Positions 47,118 to 58,061 of a DNA stretch of 64,000 nt are shown in pieces (the first letter of the stretch is position 1; every line of letters starts with the position of its first letter). The DNA comes from Amphibalanus amphitrite. Lineage: Eukaryota > Arthropoda > Thecostraca > Balanomorpha > Balanidae. The notes below the pieces were generated by a model. That model was not told where the DNA came from. It ran no database searches and was given only the letters and a program-made list of their open reading frames with translations. The position numbers and the translations under genes are program-made. The stretch is taken from assembly GCF_019059575.1 (NCBI RefSeq), contig NW_024881840.1, forward strand, positions 372,001 through 436,000, given 5' to 3'.

Positions 47118-48412
47118 TCCAAGAGTAATGACAAAACACCACCAGTTTGATACTAAGTCAGTGGCCATGAAGCCTCAGACAAAGTATTTCGCGGCAAGTC
47201 GGACTCAAAACAAAGATGGATATTGGATTCTCACTGCTGGTCAAGTTGTCGCCGTGGCCCACTCAGACTGATTACTCGCGGTCTCTTTGGTTTGGCGACT
47301 GTGGCGTTGGCGGGGACCGATGGAAGAGCTCGGTCTGCCCGGTCACGTGACGGCCATGAAACGGCAACCGGCGCAGCGCGGCCGTGCTGCTGCTGCTCTG
47401 CTGAATTATCGAGTGCGCCGCGGCGCCCTGCAGCCGGTCCTCGGGCCGGCCAGCTGGGACCGCCACGGGCGCCGGTGGCTCATTGGACGGTGGCGCCGGC
47501 GATCAAACGGCTCATGGGGAGGGATGTTGCAGGATCAAACGAAGGAACCGATGACAATAAGAGAGTAGATAAAGCATGACAAATGATTGCGTATTTGGCG
47601 AATGTGCACTAAAAGTGACATTGGTTTTTAGTTTTTACATTACATAGATGCGTCGCAATGATGACTGGCATGCTGTTAACAGTTCTTGAGGCAGACGGTT
47701 TACACATCGTGCATATTTTTTTTTCATTTGTCGTGCCGAGCGATGTCAGATATTTACTTACTTCTCGCTATTCGCATTATCTTGCTTGCTGGCCTGTTTA
47801 TCAGAGCATCGAAATCAATGAAGGAAGACATCAGCTCAGAATATGCGAAGTTGTGTGATCTTTTCTCGGTCTTCATTTCTGTTCGAATGGATCGACCTGC
47901 AGAAGAGATTTCTGGCATGGTATCGGCTCCGCCGGACGTCTCGTCCGATGGCAGGTATTTATCGTCGGGGAGGCGGCCCGGCCCGCTGTCGGCGGCGCAA
48001 AGTGGCCATCCGTGTCCCACGCGGGACGATTCATTGTCGGACATCAGCCCGGTCCTCACCGAGACTTAGAGCCGGCCGGTGACAGAGGTCCGCCATTACA
48101 GGTGGCCTGCCGTAACCTTTCGTGTCCTGTCTGCACACCGGTCGCCGTGACTTATGGTGACCTATCGCGAGGCCTCCTGACCCCCTTGTCCTCCCGCGTG
48201 ACCGGCCACTTTTAGAACGCGTGTAACCGTTTACCCGTCTTTGCTTTCTGGTCTCCACCGTTACCCCGACTCGCCTATACCGTTCCTGTTTTTGTTTTAC
48301 CCCATAGTTACTCGTTCGGCCCTTCCAGCCATTCTATTGACTACCTATTGACCTGTGGTGACATGTTAAAGTTGCCATGGTGCCCTGACCTGGACCCCAT
48401 CTCTCCCTGCAG
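47118..48412. other. Intron 7, last part
   Basis: Non-coding with moderately GC-rich blocks (47280-47500, 47920-48180). No gene or repeat family was recognised. It ends with the CTCCCTGCAG acceptor. Confidence 0.5.
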
Positions 48413-48604
48413 AACTACCAGGAGACTATAGCCAAGGACACGGACCCGGAGTCGGTGGTGCTGCGCATCTCGGCCACGGACGCGGACAGTGACGCCAACG
48501 GAGCCATCGAGTACTTTCTCAACGCCAGCCACCCGACGGACGCCAGCTACTTCAGCATCGAGCCCCGCACCGGCGTCATCACTCTGGCCCAGCCGCTCAC
48601 CCAG
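48413..48604 (+). CDS. CadN: Neural-cadherin-like exon 8
   Basis: A 192-nt exon, phase 0 to phase 0, with a CTCCCTGCAG acceptor and a CCCAG/GTGGGT donor. It encodes the first two thirds of an EC repeat: NYQETIAKDTDPESVVLRIS, with a less typical AKDTD where VxENxP is usual, then ATDADSDANGAIEYF, the calcium-binding loop, then YFSIEPRTGVITLAQPL. LNASHPT carries an N-glycosylation site. Two further donor copies follow at 45-bp spacing and would extend the exon in frame. The first is preferred because PLTQ then joins IAIDYEFQLRA of exon 9 in normal cadherin spacing. Confidence 0.95.
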
Positions 48605-48710
48605 GTGGGTCACGTGATATTGCGCTGTTACCTATGCTCAGTTTACCAGGTAGGCCACGTGACATATGGTCATCGCCCGGAGTCAGCTTACCAAGTGGGT
48701 CATGTGACAC
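48600..48710 (+). repeat. Three tandem splice donors at 45-bp spacing, in frame
   Basis: Units starting ACCCAGGTGGGTCACGTGA, ACCAGGTAGGCCACGTGACA and ACCAAGTGGGTCATGTGACA place candidate donors at 48605, 48650 and 48695. The period is a multiple of three and the frame stays open. The second donor would add VGHVILRCYLCSVYQ; the third would add in addition VGHVTYGHRPESAYQ. A stop follows only after the third donor. The second donor (CAG/GTAGGC) is as plausible as the first by sequence; the third has AA before GT. Confidence 0.9.
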
Positions 48711-51107
48711 GAAGTCTGGGAGGTTAAAGGTCAGCGTGTGAGGATGCTGGATAGGCAGGAGGGAGTCGAAATTCGCAGTAGTGGGATGTATGACTCAAAT
48801 GAATGCGGGACACCGATGCGAAGCAAGGCCGGCTGAATGTCAAAGGCTGACAGTGATCGGCTGTTTTCGAAGGATGAGGGTCAGGTGTCGTGCATAGGTC
48901 GTCATATATGGTAAATGTATTGAAGTAGGTACTCCATAGTTGTAATTTTACTTATGTACATCTTAGACGCTGCAGGCAGTAAAAGCAGGCAACTGAAGTC
49001 AGAAAATTCATTTGAGAGATGGCATAACTGCTGTATACATACAGGTGTTGTATAAGTAGGAGGTCACAGTTTAGCAGCATGTGTTAACAGCTCCAGCGAT
49101 GCATTATATTTGCGTAGCAATTATACCCTGTTTGTTCAGTTTTATCCGTTATAACTGCGAGCTAGCTCTGTTAGCATTGCTCCGGACACCGTTGCTGTCT
49201 ATTGATTTAGGGACTTAACTGGTTGAAAATGGTCCGGTGTCTATCGTTTTATGCCATTTTGTTATGAAGACATGTGAAACACTGTCGTGACTGTGCCTCG
49301 TGACCGCACTAATCCGTGCTAGTCGTGTCACAAAATTTCCATGTTATCCGTATTATCCCCTTAATGATGGACACCGGACGCCACTGTGCATCGGAGCAGA
49401 CACAGCTGACTAAAATAAGGCCTAATGGAACCCGATCGCCATGGCCGGCACGCTTAGCTTTATTCTGTAACGAGGCCCATGGCAGAAAACATTATCTTAA
49501 AAAGAAAAATAAGATCCCTTTTTTGGGCTTAAAATGCTCAGAATAATTTGAATTTTATGAAACGCTTTTTATACCAGTTATAAATTTCCTCACAATTGGA
49601 CGTACTTACTAAACGTTAGACTCGGTCGCGCGCATGCAAAAATATATGTTGTAACATACATACGCCTATAAACGTAGCCCTTTTCGAGACAGAAAATTGA
49701 TATTTATATTTGCCTAAAATGCAAATAAAAAGTTACCTACAAAAGTATCAATGCCCTATAAACGCTGATGGTAATTTATCGCTGAGTAATGAGTATGGCG
49801 CGTTTATCAACGAACAATATATCCTCATTTGCGTTACAAACAAAGGTCATGCTGTATGAGATGGAATGAAGGGACAATAGCTAGCTAGTTCTTCTTTACT
49901 CTTAATGTGTAGGCGCTTACGTCGCGGGAAATTCACGAAACGTATATGCTGTCGTTTGTTGCTCCGTGCCTTTCTCGTCATGTCGTGCCGTAATGCCGTA
50001 GTCGTACCGTGCCGTATCGTGCCGTACCATAGCTGTCGGGCGTCCCCTGTTCTCGTGCCGTGCTCTATTGCCGTGAGCGGATCCTCACGGCGTAGCGCCT
50101 GCCTCTGCCGTGAGAGGTCACGGCTGTCACCGTCTGGGTCAGTCGCTGGTCGCATGTGCGGCGACAGCACGGTACACATCGCACATCGCGCGACAGATCC
50201 GTAAGCCGAACGTGTGGCGACAGCGCGGTACACAGCGGCCCTCCGCGCGGTCCTGGCGTGTCACCCACAGTCCCACACGTTGGGAACTTTCACCGGCGCC
50301 CGGCGGCCGGCCGAACCGTGTGTGTGTATAAGGTGTCGCCAGGGATTTGGGAGGTCACCAAAGGTTTAGCGGTGTCCTGCTCCTGGGGCGGAAAGGTCAC
50401 CGGTCCACAGACGTTAGTCAGGCTGGGTGTTGTCGACACGTCGTCACGTTATTTCTGCAATTGGGACAGAGTGGTGTCTTTGGTGGTCCTTGTGGCCTCC
50501 GTCCATGGGACAAATGTTTGGAATAGGACAGATCAGCTGGACGTCTATTATGTGATGCATGGCTGTGATATGTGAGTGCTGTAGCCTTGGAAGGTCTGTT
50601 GTGGATTTAAGTTTCCGAGACTTATATGCTGGACCTGTCACTGTATGTGCCTTTTCCTGCGCCATATCATATGATTTCATAAGCTTTGATGTTGGTGTAG
50701 ACTGTAGAAGTTAGTATTACAACTGCTGCTGAATGAAATATTTTCCTTTGAACTACCTCTAATCTGCATACAAGATTAAGGACGAAGGCGAATTCGTCTC
50801 AACTTTTGAAATGCTTAAATATTGCGTGGTGTTTCCAGAGTATCTTTAATGAGTTTGAAACGCTTAATTAGAGTGCAGTAAGTTGGTTTCTCATAAATCC
50901 CGTGCCCCGCCGAGATAGGCGTCTCATCAGATGTCAGTACAAGAGCTTTACCTGCCACAACTTTTAGCTCCCGTATGCCCTCTTATTTTCTCATCATGTC
51001 TTCTGAAAACAGAGCTTACTATACAATAAGTTATCCCGTATCTTGTAACGTTTACCAGCGTCCAAATCACGCCCGGTTTTGTCCTGACACTGAGCTTGTC
51101 TCCACAG
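48711..51107. other. Intron 8
   Basis: Non-coding, AT-rich at 48900-49880 and GC-rich at 49980-50330, where CGTGCCGTA-type words recur. No gene was seen. Confidence 0.5.
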
Positions 51108-51310
51108 ATCGCGATTGACTACGAGTTCCAGCTGCGGGCGATCGCTCGTGACCGGGGCACCGTGCCGCGGTCGGCGTCAGCGCCCGTCATCATCACCGTC
51201 AAGGACTCGAACACGCGTCCCCCGACGTTTACCGTGCTGCCCAACGACACCTACTACCTGCCCGAGAACTACCGAGACACCGAGACGCCGATCGCCCGGC
51301 TCCGCGCAGT
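51108..51310 (+). CDS. CadN: Neural-cadherin-like exon 9
   Basis: A 203-nt exon, phase 0 to phase 2, with a CTCCACAG acceptor and a GCAGT/GTGAGT donor. IAIDYEFQLRAIARDRGTVP completes the EC repeat of exon 8 (DYExxxxLxAxARDRG). The linker is VKDSNTRPPTF, in which the NDN core of the calcium motif is replaced by NTR, so calcium binding at this joint is probably reduced. The next repeat starts LPNDTYYLPENYRDTETPIA, again with a PEN motif; NDT may be glycosylated. Confidence 0.94.
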
Positions 51311-51744
51311 GTGAGTGGTCCCCGGCCTTCGCAATATACCTACACAGACAAAGGTCATGTGTGTACTCACTCAGTTGCATGGATATACGCTTCAATGGCG
51401 GTGGAAGGTCCCCGGAAAGCCGACCGCGGAAAGGAAAGTTGCACCGTTTTACGTGCAGTGGATGGAGGTTGTACTGGCTGCTGAGCTATGGTCTGGAATT
51501 TAAGTCCTATGGTGTCGGCTATGTGTTTTGACTGATTTATTGAGTCATTCAATTAGTGCGAGGTGTTTACTGTCGTGTGTAGTCGTCTGAAGCCTTTATG
51601 AAGTGTGAGGCCGATGTTTTTGCCACAACAGAAGCGTTTTATTGGGTGCTCCTTCGGGCTCGGCGTGAGCGCGTCTTCATTTATGTATACTGTTGTGTAG
51701 GTTACGTGCCGCTGCAAGCACCACACGGCGCCGGCAATGCGTTA
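51311..51744. other. Intron 9, first part
   Basis: A short intronic stretch before element E. Nothing was recognised. Confidence 0.5.
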
Positions 51745-51748
51745 TTAA

Positions 51749-52697
51749 CCCGGCAGTTGCTGGGGTATTTCGCCACCCACCGCTTGCTGGGGGGGGGGGG
51801 GGGGGGGGCGTTAAACGCCCCTAGCCGATAACTCGAGAACCAATAGGCGCAGCGAAACGCACGAGGCGGCAAACGAAAGAACGCGACGAGACGCTTCAGA
51901 TGAATACTTTAAAGTTGAATTTTGAGGTCAGAGGTCAGGTCAAGGTCAGGTCAAACACCTGAAATCGGGCTTTCAGTAGCATGGACTTCAGGACTTCGCA
52001 ATGGACTCCTCAGTCCTCTCGTCATAAACTCTGTCAAAACGGTGCACGATCCATCATATAAGGCCTACAAGAGTGTCAGCTCCATGTAGGGGTCAGTCAA
52101 GCATAGGTCAGGGTCAAGGTCAACTCAGGTCAACCGGGTAGGCACATATCCCCGAAAATCAAAACTGATATTCGCAGCCTGTGACACATGTTTTATGGGT
52201 AATTTGGGGCGTAGAACACGATGGTGACATTCATTTTATCATATATGTACGTGTTTGGCTCGAAAAGTTCAATTTAAGAAATGCATGTATCATGGTGGTG
52301 AAGTAGGTAGTCACGAGAAATTGCCAAGATTCAGTTCGAGATTTTGGAAAATGCGGAACGATAATCAATAATCGAAGATAGCCATTTGATTGTTCATGGT
52401 ATCGGCAGTCTAATGGCGTTTACGGCATGTCTGTATGTCTATTCTGTGATTTTATATGATTTTGTGAACATATGCCGTTTTTGGTCGAAAACTCAGAAAT
52501 CATAACGTCACTAAAACCTCGATATCTCAAAAAATTTCCGATCGATTTTTTTTTTGAAACTTTGTCACAATAAACTTCAATCGATTCCATACAGGTACCC
52601 AAAATTTGGCGCGCCTGCGGCGCGCCGTTTTTATGCTATGGCCCGGCGAAAAAAGTGGGGGCGTTTAACGCCCCCCCCCCCCCCAGCAACTCGCGGG
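51749..52697. mobile_element. G/C-run TIR element E (structural relative of D)
   Basis: The ends are inverted repeats CCCGGCAGTTGCTGGGG and, reversed, CCCGCGAGTTGCTGGGG. TTAA stands on each side (51745-51748 and 52698-52701). Inside each end a long G-run is followed by GCGTTTAACGCC or its variant, ready to fold as a hairpin. As in D, the left end carries its terminal word twice (TTGCTGGGG at about 51755 and 51785), with CGCCA between. Both elements then have CTCGAGAAC and a stretch of AGGTCA words. No coding frame was found. Confidence 0.75.
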
Positions 52698-52701
52698 TTA
52701 A

Positions 52702-53220
52702 AAGCAGTCGGTATAACGTGCGAACTGCATGACTGAAGGATCATACTGCGCCACGAAGATACTCCAGTCTGGATCATTTAAATATGTCAATGTCCTTGCG
52801 TCGTATTAGCCGTTTTCACGACGGGCTATCCGGCGAATGCACCTGATGTGACCAATTCTGCACCTAATTTCTTTTACAGCAAATATCTTCACTTATGAAA
52901 TTTGAAATTATTTCAGTGTTTTAATCGATGATGCTCTCTGATAATATGACAAAGCAGGCGTATAAGCAATTAGTGCAATCCTAGCTGATAGCTGCTAAGA
53001 GACACACTGAACCTGATTTGAACAAATCTGCACCTAATCTGTACCAGATGTGCACCAAATGTGTACCAGATGGCCGTCGTGAAAACGGCTATTATCTATT
53101 TCTATCAATCAGTGTCAGCAGCTCCTCAGCAGTCACAATTTATTCTACCTCATGATGTCGTTTCGTTCTCACCGTTCTCCACTTATCCCTGTTCTGACCG
53201 CTCTGTGTACGTTCTTGCAG
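52702..53220. other. Intron 9, last part
   Basis: AT-rich intronic sequence with no gene. CACCTAAT, CACCTGATG and ACCAGATG words recur. It ends with the GTTCTTGCAG acceptor. Confidence 0.5.
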
Positions 53221-53407
53221 GTCCAGCTCACCCACCAACCCCAACGTCTACTACGACATCGTGCATGGCTCCCAGGAGCAGGCCAACAAGTTCCGGACGT
53301 TCGTCATCGATGACGACGGCGCCGGCGGGGCCATCATCAAGTACGGCGGCAGTCGGCCGCTCGACTACGAGAAGATCAAAGAGTACACGCTCACCGTGCG
53401 CGCAATG
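53221..53407 (+). CDS. CadN: Neural-cadherin-like exon 10
   Basis: A 187-nt exon, phase 2 to phase 0, with a TTCTTGCAG acceptor and a GCAATG/GTGAGT donor. It encodes VSSSPTNPNVYYDIVHGSQE, an EC strand region in which the DxDxGxN loop is replaced by SPTNPN, as in neural cadherins. FVIDDDGAGGAIIKYG follows, and PLDYEKIKEYTLTVRAM closes it. The phrase LDYExIKEYxLTxR is characteristic of arthropod CadN. The exon end is the seed of a large array of duplicated donors; the first donor is chosen because all later ones run into a TGA. Confidence 0.96.
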
Positions 53408-54238
53408 GTGAGTGTGGATGGTTCTCCGTGAGCAGCGGGTCGGTGCGCGCTATGGTGAGTGTGGATGGTTCTCCGTGAGCCGCGGGTCGGTGCGCGCTAT
53501 GGTGAGTGTGGATGGTTCTCCGTGAGCCGCGGGCCGGTGCGCGCTATGGTGAGTGTGGATGGTTCTCCGTGAGCCGCGGGTCAGTGCGCGCTATGGTGAG
53601 TGTGGATGGTTCTCCGTGAGCCGCGGGTCGGTGCGCGCTATGGTGAGTGTGAATGGTTCTCCGTGAGCCGCGGGTCGGTGCGCGCTATGGTGAGTGTGGA
53701 TGGTTCTCCGTGAGCCGCGGGTCGGTGCGCGCTATGGTGAGTGTGGATGGTTCTCTGTGAGCCGCGGGTCGGTGCGCGCTATGGTGAGTGTGGATGGTGA
53801 GCCGCGGGTCGGTGCGCGCTATGGTGAGTGTGGATGGTTCTCTGTGAGCCGCGGGTCGGTGCGCGCTATGGTGAGTGTGGATGGTTCTCCGTGAGCCGCG
53901 GGTCGGTGCGCGCTATGGTGAGTGTGGATGGTTCTCCGTGAGCCGCGGGTCGGTGCGCGCTATGGTGAGTGTGGATGGTTCTCTGTGAGCCGCGGGTCGG
54001 TGCGCGCTATGGTGAGTGTGGATGGTTCTCCGTGAGCCGCGGGTCGGTGCGCGCTATGGTGAGTGTGGATGGTTCTCCGTGAGCAGCGGGTCGGTGCGCG
54101 CTATGGTGAGTGTGGATGGTTCTCCGTGAGCCGCGGGCCGGTGCGCGCTATGGTGAGTGTGGATGGTTCTCCGTGAGCCGCGGGCCGGTGCGCGCTATGG
54201 TGAGTGTGGATGGTTTTCCGTGAGCCGCGGGTCGCGGG
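53397..54238 (+). repeat. Minisatellite of 18 tandem splice donors, 47-bp period
   Basis: The unit contains the last bases of exon 10 plus the donor: GTGCGCGCTATG/GTGAGTG, then TGGATGG, CTCCGTGAGCCGCGGGTCG. The motif ATGGTGAG occurs 18 times from 53405 to 54197 (native plus 17). All intervals are 47 bp except one of 40 bp (unit at 53781, lacking TTCTCCG). Each unit also has a second donor-like CCGTGAGC. In the exon frame the extension reads VSVDGSP and then a stop. Variants (GAGCAGC, TCTCTGTG, CGGGCCGG) are distributed as expected for unequal exchange. Confidence 0.95.
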
Positions 54239-54641
54239 GCACCGGCACGGTCCCCAGTATTGCCGACGGGGCAGACTATTCGGCCGCCGGCAACTTGGCC
54301 GCGGGCGCGCGATGGCTGTTGTTGCCGCCAGCCGGTGATCGGCCAACAATTAATTGCGCGCTCGGGAAGTTGCCCGTCTGCTCGCCGCTCGATGCATATT
54401 AATGGCGATCAAAGTTGGTCGGCCGCGGCGCCGGTCCGGTGTATGCCACTGCGCTGGTCATTGATCATAGATTGACATCGCGCGGCCTGCTGCTGCCCGA
54501 TCCGCAATCAATCAGAATTTGTGACTTACTTTTGTAAATTCCCAGAAGCTGAGTTGTTTCCGTGTTACATGCAATGGCAGCTGTAGTTTTCTGGTCCTTA
54601 CTTGTAGGATTCAGCTGATTTGATGACCGTTCTGAAACATG
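54239..54641. other. Intron 10, between the donor array and element G
   Basis: GC-rich for about 200 bases, then mixed. No gene was found. Confidence 0.5.
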
Positions 54642-55012
54642 CACTGAAAATAAATTCCCACCCGCTCCTGGTGTTTACACCTTTTTAGGAAATGTTTACA
54701 CCCCACCGTTTTTGAGCACCTGCACCGGTGTAGTTTCAACACCAAGCTTTGGTGTAAGCATACACTGAATCCTGGTGTAACACCAGGCACATACACTGGC
54801 GTATGGCGTTAAATCACTGTAATTACACCAGTTTGTGGTGCTACACGACGTCTTTACACCATAAAAAGGTGCTACACCATTAATTTGCACCTTCTTTACG
54901 GGTACAAAACAAATACCCTTACACCAATGTGTGGTGTTAGTAGCCAATTGGGTACACCCCCTTCCGGTGTTGTGAAGGAGATACACCGGTGTTTGGTGTA
55001 GCTGCAGCTCGA

Positions 55013-55117
<105 letters not shown>

Positions 55118-55345
55118 GTGTGCATGCGTCTGTGTGAACATATGTGACAAGTCCATATGGGTAACTGTGGCTTGCCTAGACCCCATACAAAGCAAAGCAT
55201 TCCTTAAATAAAGACAATTTATTTTGTAACGTCCGAGACGAGCAATAAACAAATGTTATTAACAAAAATTGCGGCAACTGTGAGTGGCGCTTTCTCAAGT
55301 GCACGGGTGGTCACCGGACTCTGCTGACAACATACCAGACCAGAC

Positions 55346-55423
55346 ATTTATCTCACACTTATTTATCACACTTATTTATCACACTTATTTATCACACTTA
55401 TTTATCACTTATTTATCTCACTG
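55346..55423. repeat. 14-bp tandem repeat CACACTTATTTATC
   Basis: About five copies in a row with one shortened unit, directly before the GACTCC-rich units. Confidence 0.9.
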
Positions 55424-55424
55424 A

Positions 55425-55719
55425 CAGGGCTGCGGAGTCGATGGATTTTCGGCGACTCCGACTCCAACTCCGACTCCGGCTTTCAAAAACCAGCTCCGAC
55501 TCCGACTCCGACTCCGGGCAGAATTGTCGACTCCGACTGACTCCAACTCCCGACTCCGACTCCGCAGACCTAGCAGGGCTGCGGAGTCGACAGATTTTCG
55601 GTGACTCCGACTCCGGATCGGGTTTCTAAAAGCGACTCCGACTCCGACTCCGACTCCGGTCACAACTGTCGACTCCGACCGACTCCGACTCCGACTCCGA
55701 CTCCGACTCCGCAGCCCTT
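55425..55719. mobile_element. Two head-to-tail GGCTGCGGAGTC MITE-like units
   Basis: Each unit starts CAGGGCTGCGGAGTCGA, continues GATTTTCGG, GACTCCGACTCC, and ends in the inverted complement CGACTCCGCAGCCCT or the variant CGCAGACCT. The units are about 145 bp (55425-55573 and 55575-55718). GACTCC hexamers fill the middle. Ends of the CAGGGCTG(T/C)GGAGTC type are, from general knowledge, common in short non-autonomous hAT-like elements of many animals. I could not find a clean 8-bp duplication. Confidence 0.65.
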
Positions 55720-56196
55720 TCTCACACCACCTCCAGTCTCCACACAGCCCCGCATCACTCGACTCAAACTGAAGCGCGAATCAACACGCCGCCGTTCATT
55801 TGAATTTACGCATGTGCACGCGCAGCCGCTCGCGCTGGCCGGCGGCCGGCTGACCTTGAATCCAAGGCCATATCCGATCCATGGTAACGGTGCTAGTAAC
55901 ACCGTTTAGAGATCAATGAACTGGGAGCTACACCATTGTGTGGCGTATGCGATATAACGTCTCTGTCACGGGGTGTTGACACCAAATGGTGGTGTTATTT
56001 ATCCGTAGCGTCGGTTGGTCTGAGGTGGCATTGGTGTTAATTGTCGGTGTTGATTTTGAACACCGAGTAATTGCACCATTCTTCGGCGTTACACCCCACA
56101 GTTACACAGTTGAGTTGTGTTACACCCTACCAAAACGCCTCTCATTGGTGCTTTTTTTCGTGTCACCGGCACGCGAGTGTTAATTTATTTTCAGTG

Positions 56197-57709
56197 TGCA
56201 ACTGGATGCAAACTAGAGAATACGAACTCAAGAATTTAGCGTTCCCCAGAGTTGAAATAATGCAAGGAGATGTTAGCTATCACTGGACCCGCTTCAACTT
56301 CTCCGCAGCATGGCTGTGCCGTCAACTGGCAAAAATATATTGGGACAATTTCTGCATATAAGGAAAAACGATGCGACGCATTATTTTCCGTGTTCTGCTT
56401 AGATATAAAACCCGTGGTGGCATTATCCCGCTAACAAATACCAGCAGCAGCGAAGTACAGGTGTTAACTTGCATCGGTGCCTATCGCAGCCCCAGTGAAC
56501 ACGGTTCAAGCAAGACAGTCCACTCCAAAGCAGCATCATTTCAAACCAGCTGCGTGAAATCCTTATCCAAAACCCTCTCTTTGGTTGCACTTGTGCCCTA
56601 GGTTACACGAGATGTCTCTGCCGCACTGCATTTCCCCGTGCACAAAGTCCTATCCCCATCCCTGACATGATGTCCGCGGTCCCGCCGACCGACTGCGCTC
56701 CGAGACGACCCATTACTTCTGGGAGTCTTCAAAGTATCGGCTCTCCCGGCGGCAAGTTCTGTCATGACAGCGGCCGCCGGCGGCCCGGTCAAGTCGCCCG
56801 GAGGTGGCAATTTCAGCGCGCCAGGCGTGCGGAATACCCTCTCAGGAGCAGCCTCCGCCTGCCAATAGTACGACATCAGACGCCCTAAATGAATTGTTCC
56901 GGACCCGTCTTGAAGTCAGCGTGGGAGGGAACAGACGAAAATGAAAATGGATATGAATGCGTGGGCGGACTGTGCTATGAAATCCACTGCGCTAACACCT
57001 TCCTTCCACCGCGGCTGTATTAATCACGACATAATTAGTGCTGCATAACCTTTGCTATAATTTCCATTAAAGTGCCTATTTGTCTTCAGTTCCGGTGGCT
57101 ATGGGTATAATTCACAGCGTGAAATTAACTCCGCTCAACATTCACGCTAATCCATAACCGTCGGACCATCATGGCTGTTTCCATTAAGGACACTATGTTA
57201 AATCGAAATAAGCTACCTCACCAGTCTCATATCTACCCCCTATACTTCCGTCGCCACCGTGTTCGTAATCGTCTTGCGTCGAATGGATTTTCGTCGGTTT
57301 ACGTCTGTTCTGTGTCCGTCTGTGCCCCTCCGATTCCGTTCAATATTAGTCCGTGTGTCCTCCCATGCTCGTTGGTATCCGCCTGTGCTCCGGGTCCGTC
57401 CGGGTCCGTTCGTATCCACCCGTGTCCTCCCGCGGACTGGCGGACAGTCCAGGTGCCACCTTTCCATCGTCCGATACCATCGCGCCGCGCGCCGTCAGCG
57501 GCGTCCCGTCACCCGACACGTGTCCGAATTACCTTCGGCGAACGGCGACATGCCATCGGGGGCCGGCGATCTGTAATGACCTTCCGTGACCGGCCGTGAC
57601 CCCCGCGGAACGTCAGGGACGTTTTTTACTCGTCGTAACGCCACACCGGGGCGATGTCGATGCCGACACACGTACCTATGCGAGCGAGAAGTGATCACCT
57701 GGCGGGGTT
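56197..57709. other. Intron 10, last part
   Basis: Non-coding. From 57290 to 57460 TCCGT and CGTCCGTG words recur, giving chance frames only. No gene was found. Confidence 0.5.
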
Positions 57710-57878
57710 AACCTCTGACCTCTCTGTAACATCTGTGACCTCTGAGTGACCACTGAGTGACCAATGTGTGACCTCTGGGTGACCCCTATGTAACCTCTGG
57801 CCCCTCTGTGACCCCTGACATCTGTGTGACCTCTGTATGACCCCTCTCTGGCCACTGAGTGACCTGTGTGACCTCTGC
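57710..57878. repeat. TGACCTCTG tandem repeat abutting the exon 11 acceptor
   Basis: A degenerate ~11-bp unit (TGACCTCTGTG, TGACCACTGAG and similar) repeated some fifteen times. The last unit ends 3 bp before the CCGGCAG acceptor, so the array itself serves as the pyrimidine tract and branch region of this intron. TGACCT is also the nuclear-receptor half-site word seen in other repeats of this window. Confidence 0.88.
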
Positions 57879-57884
57879 CGGCAG

Positions 57885-58061
57885 ACGGAGCAGCAGACGG
57901 GCGCCGAGGTGACGTTCCGGGTGGCGCTGGAGGACCGTAACGACGAGGTACCCATTTTCTACGACACGGACCGGGTGACGGTGACGGAGAACTCGCCGCC
58001 GGGCACCTACGTCACCGTCACTACCGCCGTCGACGCCGACGGAACGCCGCCAAACAACAAG
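57885..58061 (+). CDS. CadN: Neural-cadherin-like exon 11
   Basis: A 177-nt exon, phase 0 to phase 0, with a TGCCGGCAG acceptor and an ACAAG/GTAAGG donor. TEQQTGAEVTFRVALEDRND and EVPIF give the last strand and an EDRNDEVPIF linker, a CadN-type variant of DxNDNxPxF. YDTDRVTVTENSPPGTYVTV has the TENxPPGT motif, followed by DADGTPPNNK, the DxDGxxxNN calcium loop typical of this repeat in neural cadherin. Being symmetric and a multiple of three, the exon could be skipped in frame. Confidence 0.97.

Noticed and set aside
53694..53894. 66-aa frame with repeated REPRVGARYGECGWFSVS
   Set aside because: Reads through the 47-bp donor array; no conserved protein sense.
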